NCBI GenBank assembly: GCA_021229015.1
Contig: CM037787.1
Span: 38,821,037-38,885,036 of the forward strand
DNA length: 64,000 bases
Direction: 5' to 3'
Source: Solen grandis
Taxonomy: Eukaryota > Mollusca > Bivalvia > Adapedonta > Solenidae
Shown here piece after piece: positions 1 to 10,975 of the stretch. Positions within the stretch are counted from its first letter, which is position 1. The number at the start of each line of letters is the position of its first letter. The notes below the pieces were generated by a model. The model searched no databases, was not told where the DNA came from, and saw nothing but the letters and a program-made list of their open reading frames with translations. Made by a program: the position numbers and the translations under genes.

Positions 1-99
1 TACTCACTTGAATCACCCAGTGCATACATTTCTTTGCCCAAAGGTATACCTGTCATCGTGCGCTGTTATACAGCAGTTCGTTCAAATTTTCAAATGATG

Positions 100-219
100 C
101 ACAGGGACTTGCTCCATACACACACACACCACCACACACACACACTGTACATACACTAGTGTATGTACGTGTGTGGTGTGTGTGTGTGGTGTGTGTGTGT
201 GTGGGAGCAAGTCCCTGTG
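100..219. repeat. Long palindrome built around CA/TG microsatellite arms
   Basis: The left arm begins with CACAGGGACTTGCTCC (100-115) and the right arm ends with its exact complement (204-219). Between them lie CA-rich sequence and then TG-rich sequence. The centre (147-168) is a perfect 22-bp palindrome around ACTAGT. The whole block could fold into a hairpin of about 120 nt. Short reading frames across it are low-complexity artefacts. Confidence 0.85.
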
Positions 220-453
220 AATGATGTATACAAGAACGTAACATACTAACTTTTTTAATATGTTAACATGTAATTTTGTGAAGATCATCAATAGCTGTAT
301 GTTCAAATAGCAACACTACAAACTGACGGGTTTTAAATACAAGAAAGAAATTACGAACGAAAAACATAGATATTAGACTATGCAGGTCGTGTATGCATAC
401 CTTCATGTTTGTTATTTGGGATGTGCCTGAGCGCTATGTTAGGGTCATTTTCC

Positions 454-490
454 TTTTTCGACGTAAGCTGTATAAAATGGATTTTAACCT
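454..490 (+). repeat. Short dispersed repeat fragment, second copy at 34729
   Basis: A 37-base stretch containing CGTAAGCTGTATAAAATGG recurs at 34729-34765 in the same orientation with about two differences. It is probably a piece of a dispersed element whose full length is not visible here. Confidence 0.6.
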
Positions 491-584
491 TATCCTTAAA
501 TTATATATTTTGGATAAAAAATGAGTGCTGTGTATCGGCAAAATGTCGTTTAAATGTGAAAAAGCAACTGCTTCCTCAACCAAC

Positions 585-1510
585 ATCCTATATCGGTCAG
601 ACATTGGCCCTGACATTGGCCCGATTTCGTTTGAAATATCGGATGCAAAGAGGGCCACTGTCAGGCCCAAGTCGGGTTTATATATCGGTCCGATATAATG
701 TCGTTAAATATCGGCTGCTAAGAGGGCCGCTGTCAGGCCGAATTCGGGTTAATATATCGGTCCGATACCATGATGATGTCGGCCCGATGTTGACTGTGTA
801 TCGGCAAAATGTCTTTTCAAATATCGGCTGCAAGAGGGCGCTTCAGGCAATTGTTATTCATGTCGGCCCGATGTTGACTGTATATCGTCCAAATGTCTTT
901 TCAAATATTGTCTGCTAAGTGGGCCGCTATCAGGCCCAAGTCTGGTTTATATATCGATGCGATAGTATGTTGATGTCGGGACGATGTCGAATGTAGATCG
1001 GCCAAATGTCTTTTCAAATATCGGCTGCAAAGAGGGCTCCTATCAGGCCGAAGTCTGGTTTATATATCGGTGCGATATTATGTTGATGTCAGGACGATGT
1101 CGAATGTAGATCAGCCAAATGTCTTTTCAAATATCGGCTGCAAAGAGGGCTCCTATCAGGCCGAAGTCTGGTTTATATATCGGTCCAATATCATGATGAT
1201 GTCGGCCCGATGTTGACTGTGTATCGTCCAAATGTCTTTTCAAATATCGTCTGCAAAGTGGGCCGCTACCAGGCCCAAGTCTGGTTTATATATCGGTGCG
1301 ATATTATGCTGATGTCGGGACGATGTCGAATGTAGATCGGCCAAATGTCTTTTCAAATATCGGCTGCAAAGAGGGCTCCTATAGGCCGAAGTCTGGTTTA
1401 TATATCGGTGCGATATTATTGTCAATTAGGGCCAAATGCTTTTAAATATCGGCTGCAAGAGGGCTCCTATCAGGCCGAATATGTTTAGATATCGGCCAAT
1501 ATCATGAGAG
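585..1510. repeat. TATCGG-rich satellite array, period about 113 bp
   Basis: The anchor CAGGCC(C/G)AAGTCTGG recurs at about 931, 1044, 1157, 1270 and 1382, so the unit is 113 bp. Degenerate or shortened units flank these (662, 734, 844 and 1471). Each unit contains an ATATCGG block, a GATGTCGG block, CAAATGTCTTTTCAAATATC and GGCTGCAAAGAGGGC. Open frames through the array (for example 409-918) follow the repeat and are not genes. Confidence 0.85.
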
Positions 1511-2064
1511 GCCCAATTGGAATGTCGATTCTTATTTACTGAAAATGCATCGATTTCTTGGCATAATTTTCAAAATGAGATCAATATATTACAAATAAAT
1601 TTAACAATGCAATTCTTATTTTAAATACTCCAATGAAGAGGAGATAACAACATATCGTGCAAAAATCAGTTATCCGTTTCACACAACGTTTTAAATTACA
1701 ATGATAATTCGCGAATTATGTTACACCTTGGGAAAACAAACTTGCTAACAATTTATTGTAAAAAAAGGTTTATAATTCATTCAATAGTATACTTCGTCTG
1801 CAATGTTTTGTGTGTTGGTGAATTTTAAACTGGAAATGAGGACAATTTTAATATACATATACCCTGTTACCGGATTTTCGAAAACAAAAACAGTTTTTTA
1901 ATGTTGAAATATTATAAACTGCTGTCAATATGTGATGAAAATGTTGAAAAAAAAAGTAAAAAAATGGGCTAAATCGGTCCGATGTAGGCCCGATGTGGTA
2001 AATCCGAAATATGTAAAATTTCTCCTTTTTTTTTTTTTTTTTTTTTTAACCGTTGTGTATGTCA

Positions 2065-2096
2065 CGAGGTAGTCCTGGGAATTAGAGGACTCCTCG
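2065..2096. repeat. Short hairpin
   Basis: CGAGGTAGTCCT (2065-2076) pairs with AGGACTCCTCG (2086-2096) with a single bulged T and a 9-nt loop. The pairing extends outwards weakly through ATGTC/GACAT. Confidence 0.6.
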
Positions 2097-2450
2097 ACAT
2101 CTATTAATTTCAGGGATTCATCTGAAAACTATAAGACGAAATATCTTTCAGTATTTCTATCTCTATTGATATAATTATTAAAACAATCCATAATAAATAC
2201 ACACACATGGCAAAACATTTTACACTATAAATAATATCTAAATTGCATATAAATATATGAAATAACATTTTAAAATTATTACCATTTCTTAGCATGAATA
2301 ATATCATGAAAGAATATTTAAATAGAAATTAAGTGACAATTATCAATAAAATACTTGGCATACAAAATACAATTAATAACAATATTTCCCTGCAAAAACA
2401 CAATCTTAATTAGTAATAAGAGACAAAATAATCTTTTGAATAACCTTAAA

Positions 2451-2558
2451 TATCCCTATAAATAATATAACCAGTCAGTTAAATATAAGCTAACATAAAT
2501 ACGCTATCCCTATAAATAATATAACCAGTCAGTTAAATATAAGCTAACATAAATACGC
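2451..2558. repeat. Exact 54-bp tandem duplication (2 copies)
   Basis: The unit starting TATCCCTATAAATAATATAA occurs at 2451-2504 and again at 2505-2558 with no difference visible. This suggests a recent duplication or an assembly artefact. Confidence 0.85.
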
Positions 2559-4252
2559 TAAAACCCAAAAGTTAATTCAGAAAGTGCGGCAATAAATAAA
2601 TAAATTTAGCTTACCTAGAATACGAAATATCTTTTCAGTATTTTCTATACTGAAGTCTGAATCCCGCCTTATTATTTATACTAACCGCCCGCACCTCGGC
2701 AATGAATTAGGTTCATGGGTTCAGCGAACTGGTCTGTGGTTCTAAGAATTGCCTCCCAAAAATGGTTTGCCGCTTGCAGAATCACTTTCTACAAATGACC
2801 AGCTCGTATTGTTTGTTATTTTTGTATCATGCAAACTCAGCGTGGTCCGGACAGTGGAGTATTCTTATGCTTGCTGCCCCGGCCAGCCAGGAATGTGACC
2901 TTTATCTCTCTCTACTCTGTGTATACGTGGTCAGTTTCCCCCTGATCTAGTTTCATTCTCATTCACCTATTTCCAGGGTTGAGACTACACGCATACATAC
3001 TTTTTGTATGTTGCTATTGGATTGTGTGTTACTGTAGGCAGAGTATATATATGTCCTATTGTGTATAATTTTCCGTGCCACGCTTTATACATTGGCTCTT
3101 TATTGTATTTGTATATAAATGAAGTATTATAAGGCCTATCATGTATGTTAAAATGACCAAATCACAAACATATTCGACATTTTTTATATAAAGAAATATT
3201 TTACGAGACATTTACATTGACCCAACGTAGGCCGGATATCGGCCCGAGATCGGCAAACTAGCCGATATATCGCAGTGCTCCGCTTCGCGTCGCTTGCGAT
3301 AGATTCCATAAAATTTAAAATATAAACGATAGCTTATACATTTAAACTTAAAGATGAACTATCTTTTCTGTGTTTACTTGTGGTGTTTTGCCTTTTTTAC
3401 GATGTGCGTCGCTCTCGTTTTGACAAAACAACAACATCTAAATCATTGATAATTTCTTCTCCAAAAGATTTTTAACGAAATAGATTATGAGATCTGAAAA
3501 GAATAGTGAATACAGTGAATGGCATATTTGGATCTTAACGTAAAAAAATAGTTGACCTCAGTGATTCGGCCTCAAAAGCCTCTGATTTTTAAACGTTTGC
3601 CACTCTTAAGGACGTTCCAGCGGCCGAGTTACCAAATATTTTAATTAATGTTTTTTTTTATTAATGTTTTTTTTTTTTTTTTTTTTTTTTTAGATTCTTA
3701 TTTATTTTTCAGTAGAATCACTAATTCCCGGGATCCGTAACACCGGGTTTCAGTGATCGTGACACAGGTGTCGTTATCAATTGAATTTATGAACAAAACT
3801 TACATGCTGTCACTTATAAGTCGGTAAATTCTTATTTGGTTTACACTTTTCACAAGACAATTTGATTAAATTTTAAAAGCATTGTCAAATATTTTTAACT
3901 GTAACCTATAAACGAAAATGTTCGTTTCCGAAACTCCTTACGGTCTTGAGAGTTCGTTTCCGAAATTGAGCAAATTTTAGAATGGCCAATGAGTATTGAA
4001 ACTTTAATATTAGCAATTAAAGCCCTACTTTTCCTGTGTACTTGACAGGAAGTCATGGTGAAAAAAAAAGATAAATAAACGCCTTTAATTGTTATGCAAG
4101 CCAGTTCTTAACACTTTTTGTTGTATGTCTTGGCTCAAATGTGCATGTGTCATTGGGCCAAACCAACTAGTTTGCGCAAGAAAACGCCATTGATTTAACT
4201 CCGCCCACTTCTGTATTCTAAATGTAAAACTCACGCTTGCTTCTTTTACTTG

Positions 4253-4531
4253 CATTAACATCGAAATGGGACCGCGTGGCCGAGCGGTTACAGTCGTGGA
4301 CTACAAATCTCTCAGCCCCTCACCGCTGTGGGTTCGAATCCCGGTAGGGACTTCGAATTTTTCATGTGAGGAAGCCTTCCAGCTGGCTTGCGGTAGGTCG
4401 GTGGTTCTACCCGTGTACCTCTGTGTACTCGGGGTCTTCCTCCACCTGTTATTAGCTGGACGTCGCTATATGATTGAAATACTATCGCAGCGACGGTAAA
4501 CCCCAATACAACAACAACATTAACATCGAAA
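4253..4531 (+). mobile_element. Full-length tRNA-derived SINE (family B) with 14-bp target-site duplication
   Basis: The element (4267-4517) starts with a tRNA-like head. An A-box-like TGGCCGAGCGGTTA lies at 4277-4290 and a B-box GGTTCGAATCC at 4331-4341, the internal pol III promoter of tRNA genes. A roughly 170-bp body follows, ending in a (CAA)n-type tail. It is flanked by the identical 14-mer CATTAACATCGAAA at 4253-4266 and 4518-4531, the signature of target-primed insertion. Near its 3' end ACGTCGCT and AGCGACGGT can pair into a hairpin, and this is largely kept in related copies (20616 and 37981). A short frame across it is not a gene. Confidence 0.9.
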
Positions 4532-5296
4532 CTGAACTGTTTATCCTTTTTTAATGTCTATTACTAGTTTTGGTAATAATAAGTTTTGACACAGGATGTC
4601 ACGTTAATAGGTAGGGTATCATGCTCAAAACCGGCCAGTTTATTTGTACAAGACCCAGGCTGCTCTTGTCCCAAAGAAGCACAGATCTACTAAACTGTGT
4701 TTAAATGTGGGATAATCTACGTATATAGATCAATTATCCACTCTATGTGGTGCAGTGTTTTGCATAAGGTCTTTACTTGTATATTATTAAATCAACGTTC
4801 ACCTAAGATAGCGAATGCTTACAACAGACCATTATAAATACGAATGGACAACTTAAATATTGAAAACGTACCATAAAGTTATGTCATCTGTGTTATTCAC
4901 CGTCGTCAGCTAAATATAACGATAGATAACGGTAGTATAAATTCTATATAATCAATATCATGTGTTTAGTTGTATCAAATTAATTAAGATAATATAAGAA
5001 GTAAAATTATACCAATCACAATAGCATACACATTGCACGCAAACAAGAGTTTGGTGGTGCACCATGGTTTTAGCTTGTTATCGATTAAGTCTATAAATAA
5101 GTTTGGGTTCTTAAATGTTTACAATGCATTATGTATTCACGTGTTTATTCAGATGTATAGAATACATCACGTGACCATTATTGTACAAACATACTTTGTC
5201 ATTACCATTTTAAAGGACTGCTTGCACACACACAATATAGTATGTAGCCTACGCAAAACAAGTCCGTCTTATTTTAGTTGATGTATTGATGTATTA

Positions 5297-5427
5297 GGGT
5301 TTACCGTCGTTGCGATAGTATTTCAGGTCCAGCTAATTACAGGTGGAGGAAGATCCCGAGTACACAGAGGTACCCGGGTAGAACCACCGACCTACCGCAA
5401 GCCAGCTGGAAGGCTTCCTCACATGAG
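5297..5427 (-). mobile_element. 5'-truncated SINE family B copy
   Basis: The minus-strand sequence matches the body and 3' end of the 4267 SINE: CCAGCTGGCTTGCGGTAGGT, the bottom-strand complement of CAGAGGTACCCGGGTAGAAC, and the ACGGTAAACCC end. The tRNA-like head is missing, so the copy is 5' truncated. Confidence 0.85.
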
Positions 5428-5655
5428 TTTTAAAATATTGATTTTTGAATCATGGTTGAATTAATGTAGAAGGTATTATATCATGTTGCAACTGGTATCT
5501 TTTTCTTCAGTACAGCTATGCATCGTGTCAATTTAACCTAAAGGTATTTTTAGCAACCATTGTGATCATTACGTATATGCACGTTGTATAGTCTGATATA
5601 CATGTTTGTTTAATCAGATTTACCTCGACTGTTAAATGTTTAGAATTATGTTTGA

Positions 5656-5815
5656 GTATTCCGGTGATCAAGTAGATAGAGCGTCTCCCCCGTGGAGGTC
5701 GTGTGTTCGATTCACGGCTTTACAGTGAAATAATATGAAAATGAGACAGCGCTGAAGCATATCTCATGTATACACGGGTCCAAAATGACCTTAGTATGTT
5801 CGATGACATGATAAA
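5656..5815 (+). mobile_element. Diverged tRNA-derived SINE head
   Basis: CCGGTGATCAAGTAGATAGA resembles an A-box region, and GTGTGTTCGATTCACGG a B-box/T-arm, spaced as in a tRNA. The downstream sequence is decayed. There is no intact tRNA fold, so this reads as a SINE relic. Confidence 0.5.
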
Positions 5816-6013
5816 CCAGAATAAAAAAAAAATTCCGAAGGATGTGCATCGAAAAAATGTTTATTGCAGACAAATAACAGCAGAAATGTAGTCAAAATGA
5901 TAAACCTCTTCCACGCAGTGGATAAAAATAACCACTGATCCTAATAGTTCCCAAACAACAACATAAGGACCACGCATAAAATCATTAATTGTCAAAGCAA
6001 AATGTCTATGTCA

Positions 6014-6945
6014 TAACACACTGCAGTTTTACATTATATACATGTAACAGGATACCACACTGCAGTTTCACATTATATACATGTAACAGGATACCACACT
6101 GCAGTTTTACATTATATACAGGTAACAGGATACCACACTGCAGTTTTACATTATATACATGTAACAGGATACCACACTGCAGTTTCACATTATATATAGG
6201 TAACAGGATACCACACTGCAATTTTACATTATATACAGGTAACAGGATACCACACTGCAGTTTTACATTATATACAGGTAACAGGATACCACACTGCAGT
6301 TTTACATTATATACATGTAACAGGATACCACACTGCAGTTTTACATTATATACATGTAACAGGATACCACACTGCAGTTTTACATTATATACAGGTAACA
6401 GGATACCACACTGCAGTTTCACATTATATACAGGTAACAGGATACCACACTGCAGTTTTACATTATATACAGGTAACAGGATACCACACTGCAGTTTTAC
6501 ATTATATACAGGTAACAGGATACCACACTGCAGTTTTACATTATATACATGTAACAGGATACCACACTGCAGTTTTACATTATATACATGTAACAGGATA
6601 CCACACTGCAGTTTTACATTATATACAGGTAACAGGATACCACACTGCAGTTTTACATTATATACATGTAACAGGATACCACACTGCAGTTTTACATTAT
6701 ATACATGAAACAGGATACCACACTGCAGTTTTACATTATATACATGTAACAGGATACCACACTGCAGTTTTACATTATATACATGTAACAGGATACCACA
6801 CTGCAGTTTTACCTTATATACATGAAACAGGATACCACACTGCAGTTTCACATTATATACAGGTAACAGGATACCACACTGCAGTTTCACATTATATACA
6901 TGTAACAGGATACCACACTGCAGTTTCACATTATAGCATAGATAA
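6014..6945. repeat. 39-bp minisatellite, about 24 copies
   Basis: The unit starts ACACTGCAGTTTTACATTAT and continues with ATACATGTAACAGGATACC (39 bp). Variation is limited to a few positions, such as CATG versus CAGG and TTTTA versus TTTCA. Because 39 is divisible by 3 and the unit lacks stops, both strands stay open for 200-300 codons, encoding a 13-residue repeat (CNRIPHCSFTLYT on +). That openness follows from unit length and is not evidence of a gene. The last unit near 6915-6945 decays into partial copies up to about 7015. Confidence 0.95.
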
Positions 6946-7339
6946 TTGGCATGATACCGGACTGTAATATCACACCATAACATATATATGCGGCATGATA
7001 CAATACTGCAGTTCTATGACGTAAATAAATCACAGTTAACCAAAATTCCCTAGTCGAGCGATTCAAGCACTTGACCGTTGAGGGCCGTGAAATTTATCAG
7101 ATTGGCTAAACAGGTTGACGTAAAATTAATAGGTCGAATGTTTCGTTATAATGCAGCCAGTTGCTATACTTTATAAAGAGGCAGCATATTTTATATATGC
7201 TATTTAGATTTAACTGAAATAATAATGTGAACATACCTAGATATATTTTCAGAAAAGACAGGAGGTGGGGGATAGACAGAGTGAGAGATAGACTGACACA
7301 GACATCCAGCTTAGTGTAAGTTTCTATAGATTCTAGGGA

Positions 7340-7430
7340 AGAATCATCGACGCACCAAAAGCCGACTGGAAGACCACGCGAATAATCCGAATGACACCGC
7401 CGGATTTCGTACCCACAGAGGTAAGGGCTC
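7340..7430 (-). mobile_element. Decayed SINE family B copy
   Basis: CCGACTGGAAGACCACGCG, ATCCGAATGACACCGCCGGA and a degraded B-box match the minus-strand copy at 60409-60585 in order and spacing, with heavy divergence. Confidence 0.5.
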
Positions 7431-7993
7431 AGTGATATCATATCAACGACTATTTGCATTCTGGAACACAATTTTGGCGCTTCCTTCAAAAATCTAAATC
7501 TTTAACCTATGAAATAACATCTTTCAGATTTAAGTATGTGATGAGCAGTTACACGTTTCACGACTAAACACACGTTTTCACCTTGATAATCGAAATTATG
7601 TTTACAATAAAATGTGTATTATCTTGTTTGTGCTTTTCACACACCAATATACACGCAATTATATAGATTTATATCACGGATCGTAACTCTTAAGCGTCTC
7701 GGATCTTCTGGTTTGCTGTTGAACTTAGCCGAGATATTGGGCACATACTCAAATTCCTATTGAAACTAATAAGCATAGTTTGAATTTAAGTATGGAAATC
7801 TTACTTAAGTACCGCTTTATGTTCGAAAACACGCGGTCGGCTTATGTTTGTTATGAGTTAGAGAGTAGACGTTACTTTATCTGCAGGGCCGTAACTCTGA
7901 AGTGTCTAAGACATTAACATGAGTTATTCTTTTGATACAAATTGCATACAATATGCACCTAGCGGAAAATATTTACACATCATAATCATAATC

Positions 7994-8040
7994 CGGTACT
8001 GGTTAGTTCCCGGTCAGGATAATATGACTGGGTATCATGC
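7994..8040 (+). mobile_element. SINE family A body fragment
   Basis: GGTCAGGATAATATGACTGG followed by GTATCATGC matches the conserved body of the SINE at 20080-20391. Only this fragment is recognisable. Confidence 0.6.
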
Positions 8041-8741
8041 TATTAGTTTACAACACTAGTCATTTTCAAACCAAATAAAGTAGAGCTGTAACAGGCCACA
8101 CTCACTGCCGTGCTTCGACATATATAAACACGTATACGGGTCAGGACACACCGCTTGACAAAAACAACTTTTGTACTAGTCCCATCAATGAACCGCACGT
8201 GGTTGTCACGCGTAGGGGATAATAATATACAATGGATAATTATTACGCTCGGTCCGAAACAGGTCTCAACAGAAGTGTTTTGAAAAATCTTTATATTTTC
8301 CAAAGAAACTTTAGTTCATTCCGAAAACTTGTATTAAATTACGTAAATGTGAAGTATATGTATGAGCTAGATGTCATCTCAACAAACAATGGTGCGTAAA
8401 GTTTTCCCCCATAAGTATAGGAAAATCTACCAATAAAAAAACTCATTGGGCACTGTCACGTGATTAACCTTAAGTAGGTTAAAAGTGAGGTTAGACAGCT
8501 ATGCCGAAAAATGGAATTGAAGATAGTGAGAGAAAGAATTATTTGATGGAAAACATGCATATTGTAACAGGGTAGGGTACTGAAATAAACCTTAAAGATA
8601 ATATTGGTTTTGTTACCTCCCTTTGACCATTGTATAGAACACGATATATAATCACTGTGGTGATTCCTGCTGTTCTGAAATTCTTTACCTGCGCGTGGCA
8701 AATTGCAAAGATGCTCTGTGATGGTCGTCTGTTAAAATATA

Positions 8742-9178
8742 TCAAAGACCTGATAACCTAACAGAGATAAGCAACTCTGATGTAGGTAAAGAGCAAGTCA
8801 AGAGAAGATCTCGTTAAGTTACGTGTACGATCATGCGCGCAGACCTGTCTAGAACACTCGAAAGAGATGTTGACAGTATCAGAAGATAGATAGATAGATG
8901 TAACCGCGAGATAACGCGAGATGTGTAAAATTGCTCATATCAGTTATAAAAATAAAGAGTTTTCTTTTCAATTTATTGCCGATTGAACCAAGTCTCTCAT
9001 TAAATCTCAGATCTCTTTTAAGAGTGATGCTGTAAAGCGTCTGTCTGTCAAGCGTCTGCAAGATCTTACGCGTCTCAGCGAGACCTCGTTCATATCCTGT
9101 TCACCTATTTATTTTATCTATTAGATAAAACGTTATTTGGAACAGTTTCATATCTCTGTTGAATAGTTTTTTGGATAT
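8742..9178. mobile_element. MITE-like element, copy 1 (relative at 43760-44164)
   Basis: About 430 bp aligns over its whole length with 43760-44164 in the same orientation (shared blocks: AGAGCAA.TCAAGAGAAG, AGATGTGTAAAATTGCTCAT, CTCTTCAATTTATTG). The ends are inverted: the left AACCTAACAGAGATA matches the complement of the right TATCTCTGTTGAATAGTT. Short imperfect TIRs, no coding capacity and more than one copy fit a non-autonomous DNA transposon. Confidence 0.65.
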
Positions 9179-9370
9179 AATACGAGGTGACAGGAAGTGG
9201 TGTCCAGTCGATATGTCTGTTTCATAAATTGATGAAACATCAGCTCCCATCCCAGCATAATAATGCATAGCTCCCATACCAGGACTGCGCCACTAACGCT
9301 TCACATGGAATATGCGGTAAATATCGGTCAAAGTCAGACAGATGTCATTGGACCTTTATTATTATTATAG

Positions 9371-9408
9371 AAGAAGAAGAAGAAGAAGAAGAAGAAGAAG
9401 AAGAAGAA
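9371..9408. repeat. (GAA)n microsatellite
   Basis: About 12 uninterrupted AGA/GAA units, directly preceded by a short (ATT)n run. Confidence 0.95.
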
Positions 9409-9638
9409 ATATGTTTCATTTATTTATGATATGACAAGTACGAGTATTATGCGCTGTTGTAGACATCATTATTATCAAATTATTAGTGATATTTAAAGAG
9501 GCGCGTGTGCATACGTGACACAATGTTTTAATGTTATTTAGATTAACATTCGTTTGCACTCCCGTTCTAGGTACGCAGGATTTTAAGAGTTATCACATGA
9601 TTTTTGACAATAGACGTGATGTGCTTACGTTGAGTCAA

Positions 9639-9748
9639 CGTTTCCTAGGAACGCACGTCACATACATTGTCCCGAGTTGACGCTGGAGACCGCGTTGCTA
9701 CAGGACACAGTCGTCACGGGTGACAACGAAGAGAGTTTCCATAGCAAT
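9639..9748 (+). promoter_or_regulatory. Candidate promoter with RFX X-box-like motifs
   Basis: GTTTCCATAGCAAT at 9735-9748 matches 13 of 14 positions of the X-box consensus GTHNYYATRRNAAC. Two further X-box-like inverted half-site pairs lie upstream: CGTTTCCTAGGAACG (9639-9653) and GTTGCTACAGGAC (9694-9706). The stretch is GC-richer than its surroundings. An ATG lies 25 nt downstream in a short frame ending at a consensus splice donor. X-boxes are bound by RFX factors and mark ciliary genes in animals. The promoter call is inference from motif clustering. Confidence 0.4.
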
Positions 9749-9772
9749 GGGCGTATCCTCAGACAAACGGAC

Positions 9773-9803
9773 ATGTCAGCCCTCCCTAACCGTTGTTCAA
9801 AGC
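9773..9803 (+). CDS. Candidate first coding exon (partial gene, unassigned)
   Basis: ATG at 9773 opens a ten-codon frame (MSALPNRCSK) that runs one base into the next codon and meets GTAAGT at 9804-9809, a perfect U1-type splice donor. It sits 25 nt below a 13/14 X-box match in a locally GC-richer patch, so it looks like the 5' end of a host gene, possibly ciliary. Too short for homology recognition. The only other host-like exons on this strand are at 32626-32705 and 33052-33287. Joining directly to the first of these gives a stop, so at least one further exon would be needed. I cannot assign a function. The alternative is chance ATG and donor motifs. Confidence 0.3.
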
Positions 9804-10535
9804 GTAAGTCACATTATTTTATTATATTTTAAATGAACATGGCTAATGTAGAGGTATGTAATGCCTTCTGTGTCTAGAATCTGGTCTGCTATGAGGAGTT
9901 TATATTACATCCGGTGTAAATTCCCCGACTTCCGGTACTGTGTCTGTGGAATATAGACGACATCAAAAGCACCTAAAATGACGTAATAATAACTTAATTT
10001 TGCAATAATAATTGTCATTTCCTTCTTGAAGTTTATGATAATTTATACAATACTGTCATAATGCATACTGCTGATTGACTCCTTCTCTTGGTTGGTTGAC
10101 CGATCTTTTCAGCTACTATGTTTCAGTTTGTTTGACAAATACACAACATAGAATTTGTGTACGAAATAATCTATATTTTAAGTTGTTAAATACGGACATA
10201 TATAGTTATGTTTTGGAAATAGCCGGAACATCAAGCCTGCCCGTAATGCTCTTTGTGGGCATTTATTGTCACCATATCAATGCTATATATTTTCTTTTTT
10301 TTTAACGAAATTCAAGCTTTTTATCGGACTAGAAAGTATATCAAATAGGGCCAAATATAAGTTTATTATGAACTGTTAAAATACATTTATTATTTTTTGG
10401 ATTCAGAATCTGATGAAAGACCCACTTTAAATCGGCCTGAAAGGCAACGAAGGGAAATCAAAACTAGCTATCATAGTGTTCTAAATTTTTGCATAATCAA
10501 AGAGATTACATTAGAAACTAATATATGAAGAAGGA

Positions 10536-10975
10536 TTGGGGGTCACCATTGTACTGTTTTAGTTATCTGCCCCTGAAATTGAATAGTTTGCTCTTTTATG
10601 TCATCTCCAAGCCCAGATAACTCGAAATTAAGCCAATCGACATCACATATTATTTCATATTGCTCAGTCATTACGCAAAGTTTAAAGCAATTCTGTCTAA
10701 TTTATTCTTCACTATGCTACAGAAAATAAACACACTGCGTTTTTCTTTATATATATATATTCGTGTATGCGACTATAGTGTAACATTTCATGCATATAAT
10801 TTCTGGAACTTTTACACAAGAACAGAGAATACAGTTCCAAACATCGAGTTGAAATTAAATGAAGTGTTGCTAGCCCATAATATTGGTTATCTGTCCTTGA
10901 AAATGACTGAAAAGTGAGAAAAAAAAACTCACGTTTAGGGGCAGATAACTCAAACAGTAGAATGGTGACCCCCAA
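10536..10975. mobile_element. Short inverted-repeat element (MITE-like), about 440 bp
   Basis: The left arm (10536-10575, starting TTGGGGGTCACCATTGTACT) is complementary to 10936-10975 with only about two mismatches over 40 nt. Both arms contain AGTTATCTGCCCCT. Internal sequence carries no coding region. Long similar TIRs and small size suggest a non-autonomous DNA transposon. No clear target duplication was seen. Confidence 0.75.

Larger units (their letters stand above)
1511..4252. other. Non-coding AT-rich region with small repeats
   Basis: No gene was found. The region holds a T-run (about 2026-2047), a hairpin at 2065-2096, an exact 54-bp tandem duplication at 2451-2558 and a second T-run near 3669-3690. 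Satellite-like motifs (GGTCCGATGTAGGCCCGATG near 1976, and an inverted-looking GATATCGGCCCGAGATCGGC near 3234) reappear outside the array. The region from about 585 to 3275 may therefore be one non-autonomous element with satellite-like ends. Confidence 0.5.
6990..8741. other. Non-coding region with SINE relics
   Basis: No gene was seen. It contains a diverged SINE-like segment (about 7340-7430, minus), a short SINE body fragment (about 7994-8040, plus), and two related 24-bp stretches around 7681 and 7889 sharing CGTAACTCT. The 60-130 codon open frames here show no recognisable motif. Confidence 0.4.

Noticed and set aside
409..918. 169-residue open frame on +
   Set aside because: It runs through the TATCGG satellite, its residues repeat with the satellite unit, and it lacks motifs.
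4267..4350. tRNA gene (A and B boxes present)
   Set aside because: The sequence continues into a SINE body with tail and target duplication, and the same body follows other tRNA-like heads in the window.
5989..6983. Repetitive proteins of 239 and 325 residues on opposite strands
   Set aside because: Both frames are produced by a stop-free 39-bp minisatellite. There is no start context, splice sites or unique sequence.
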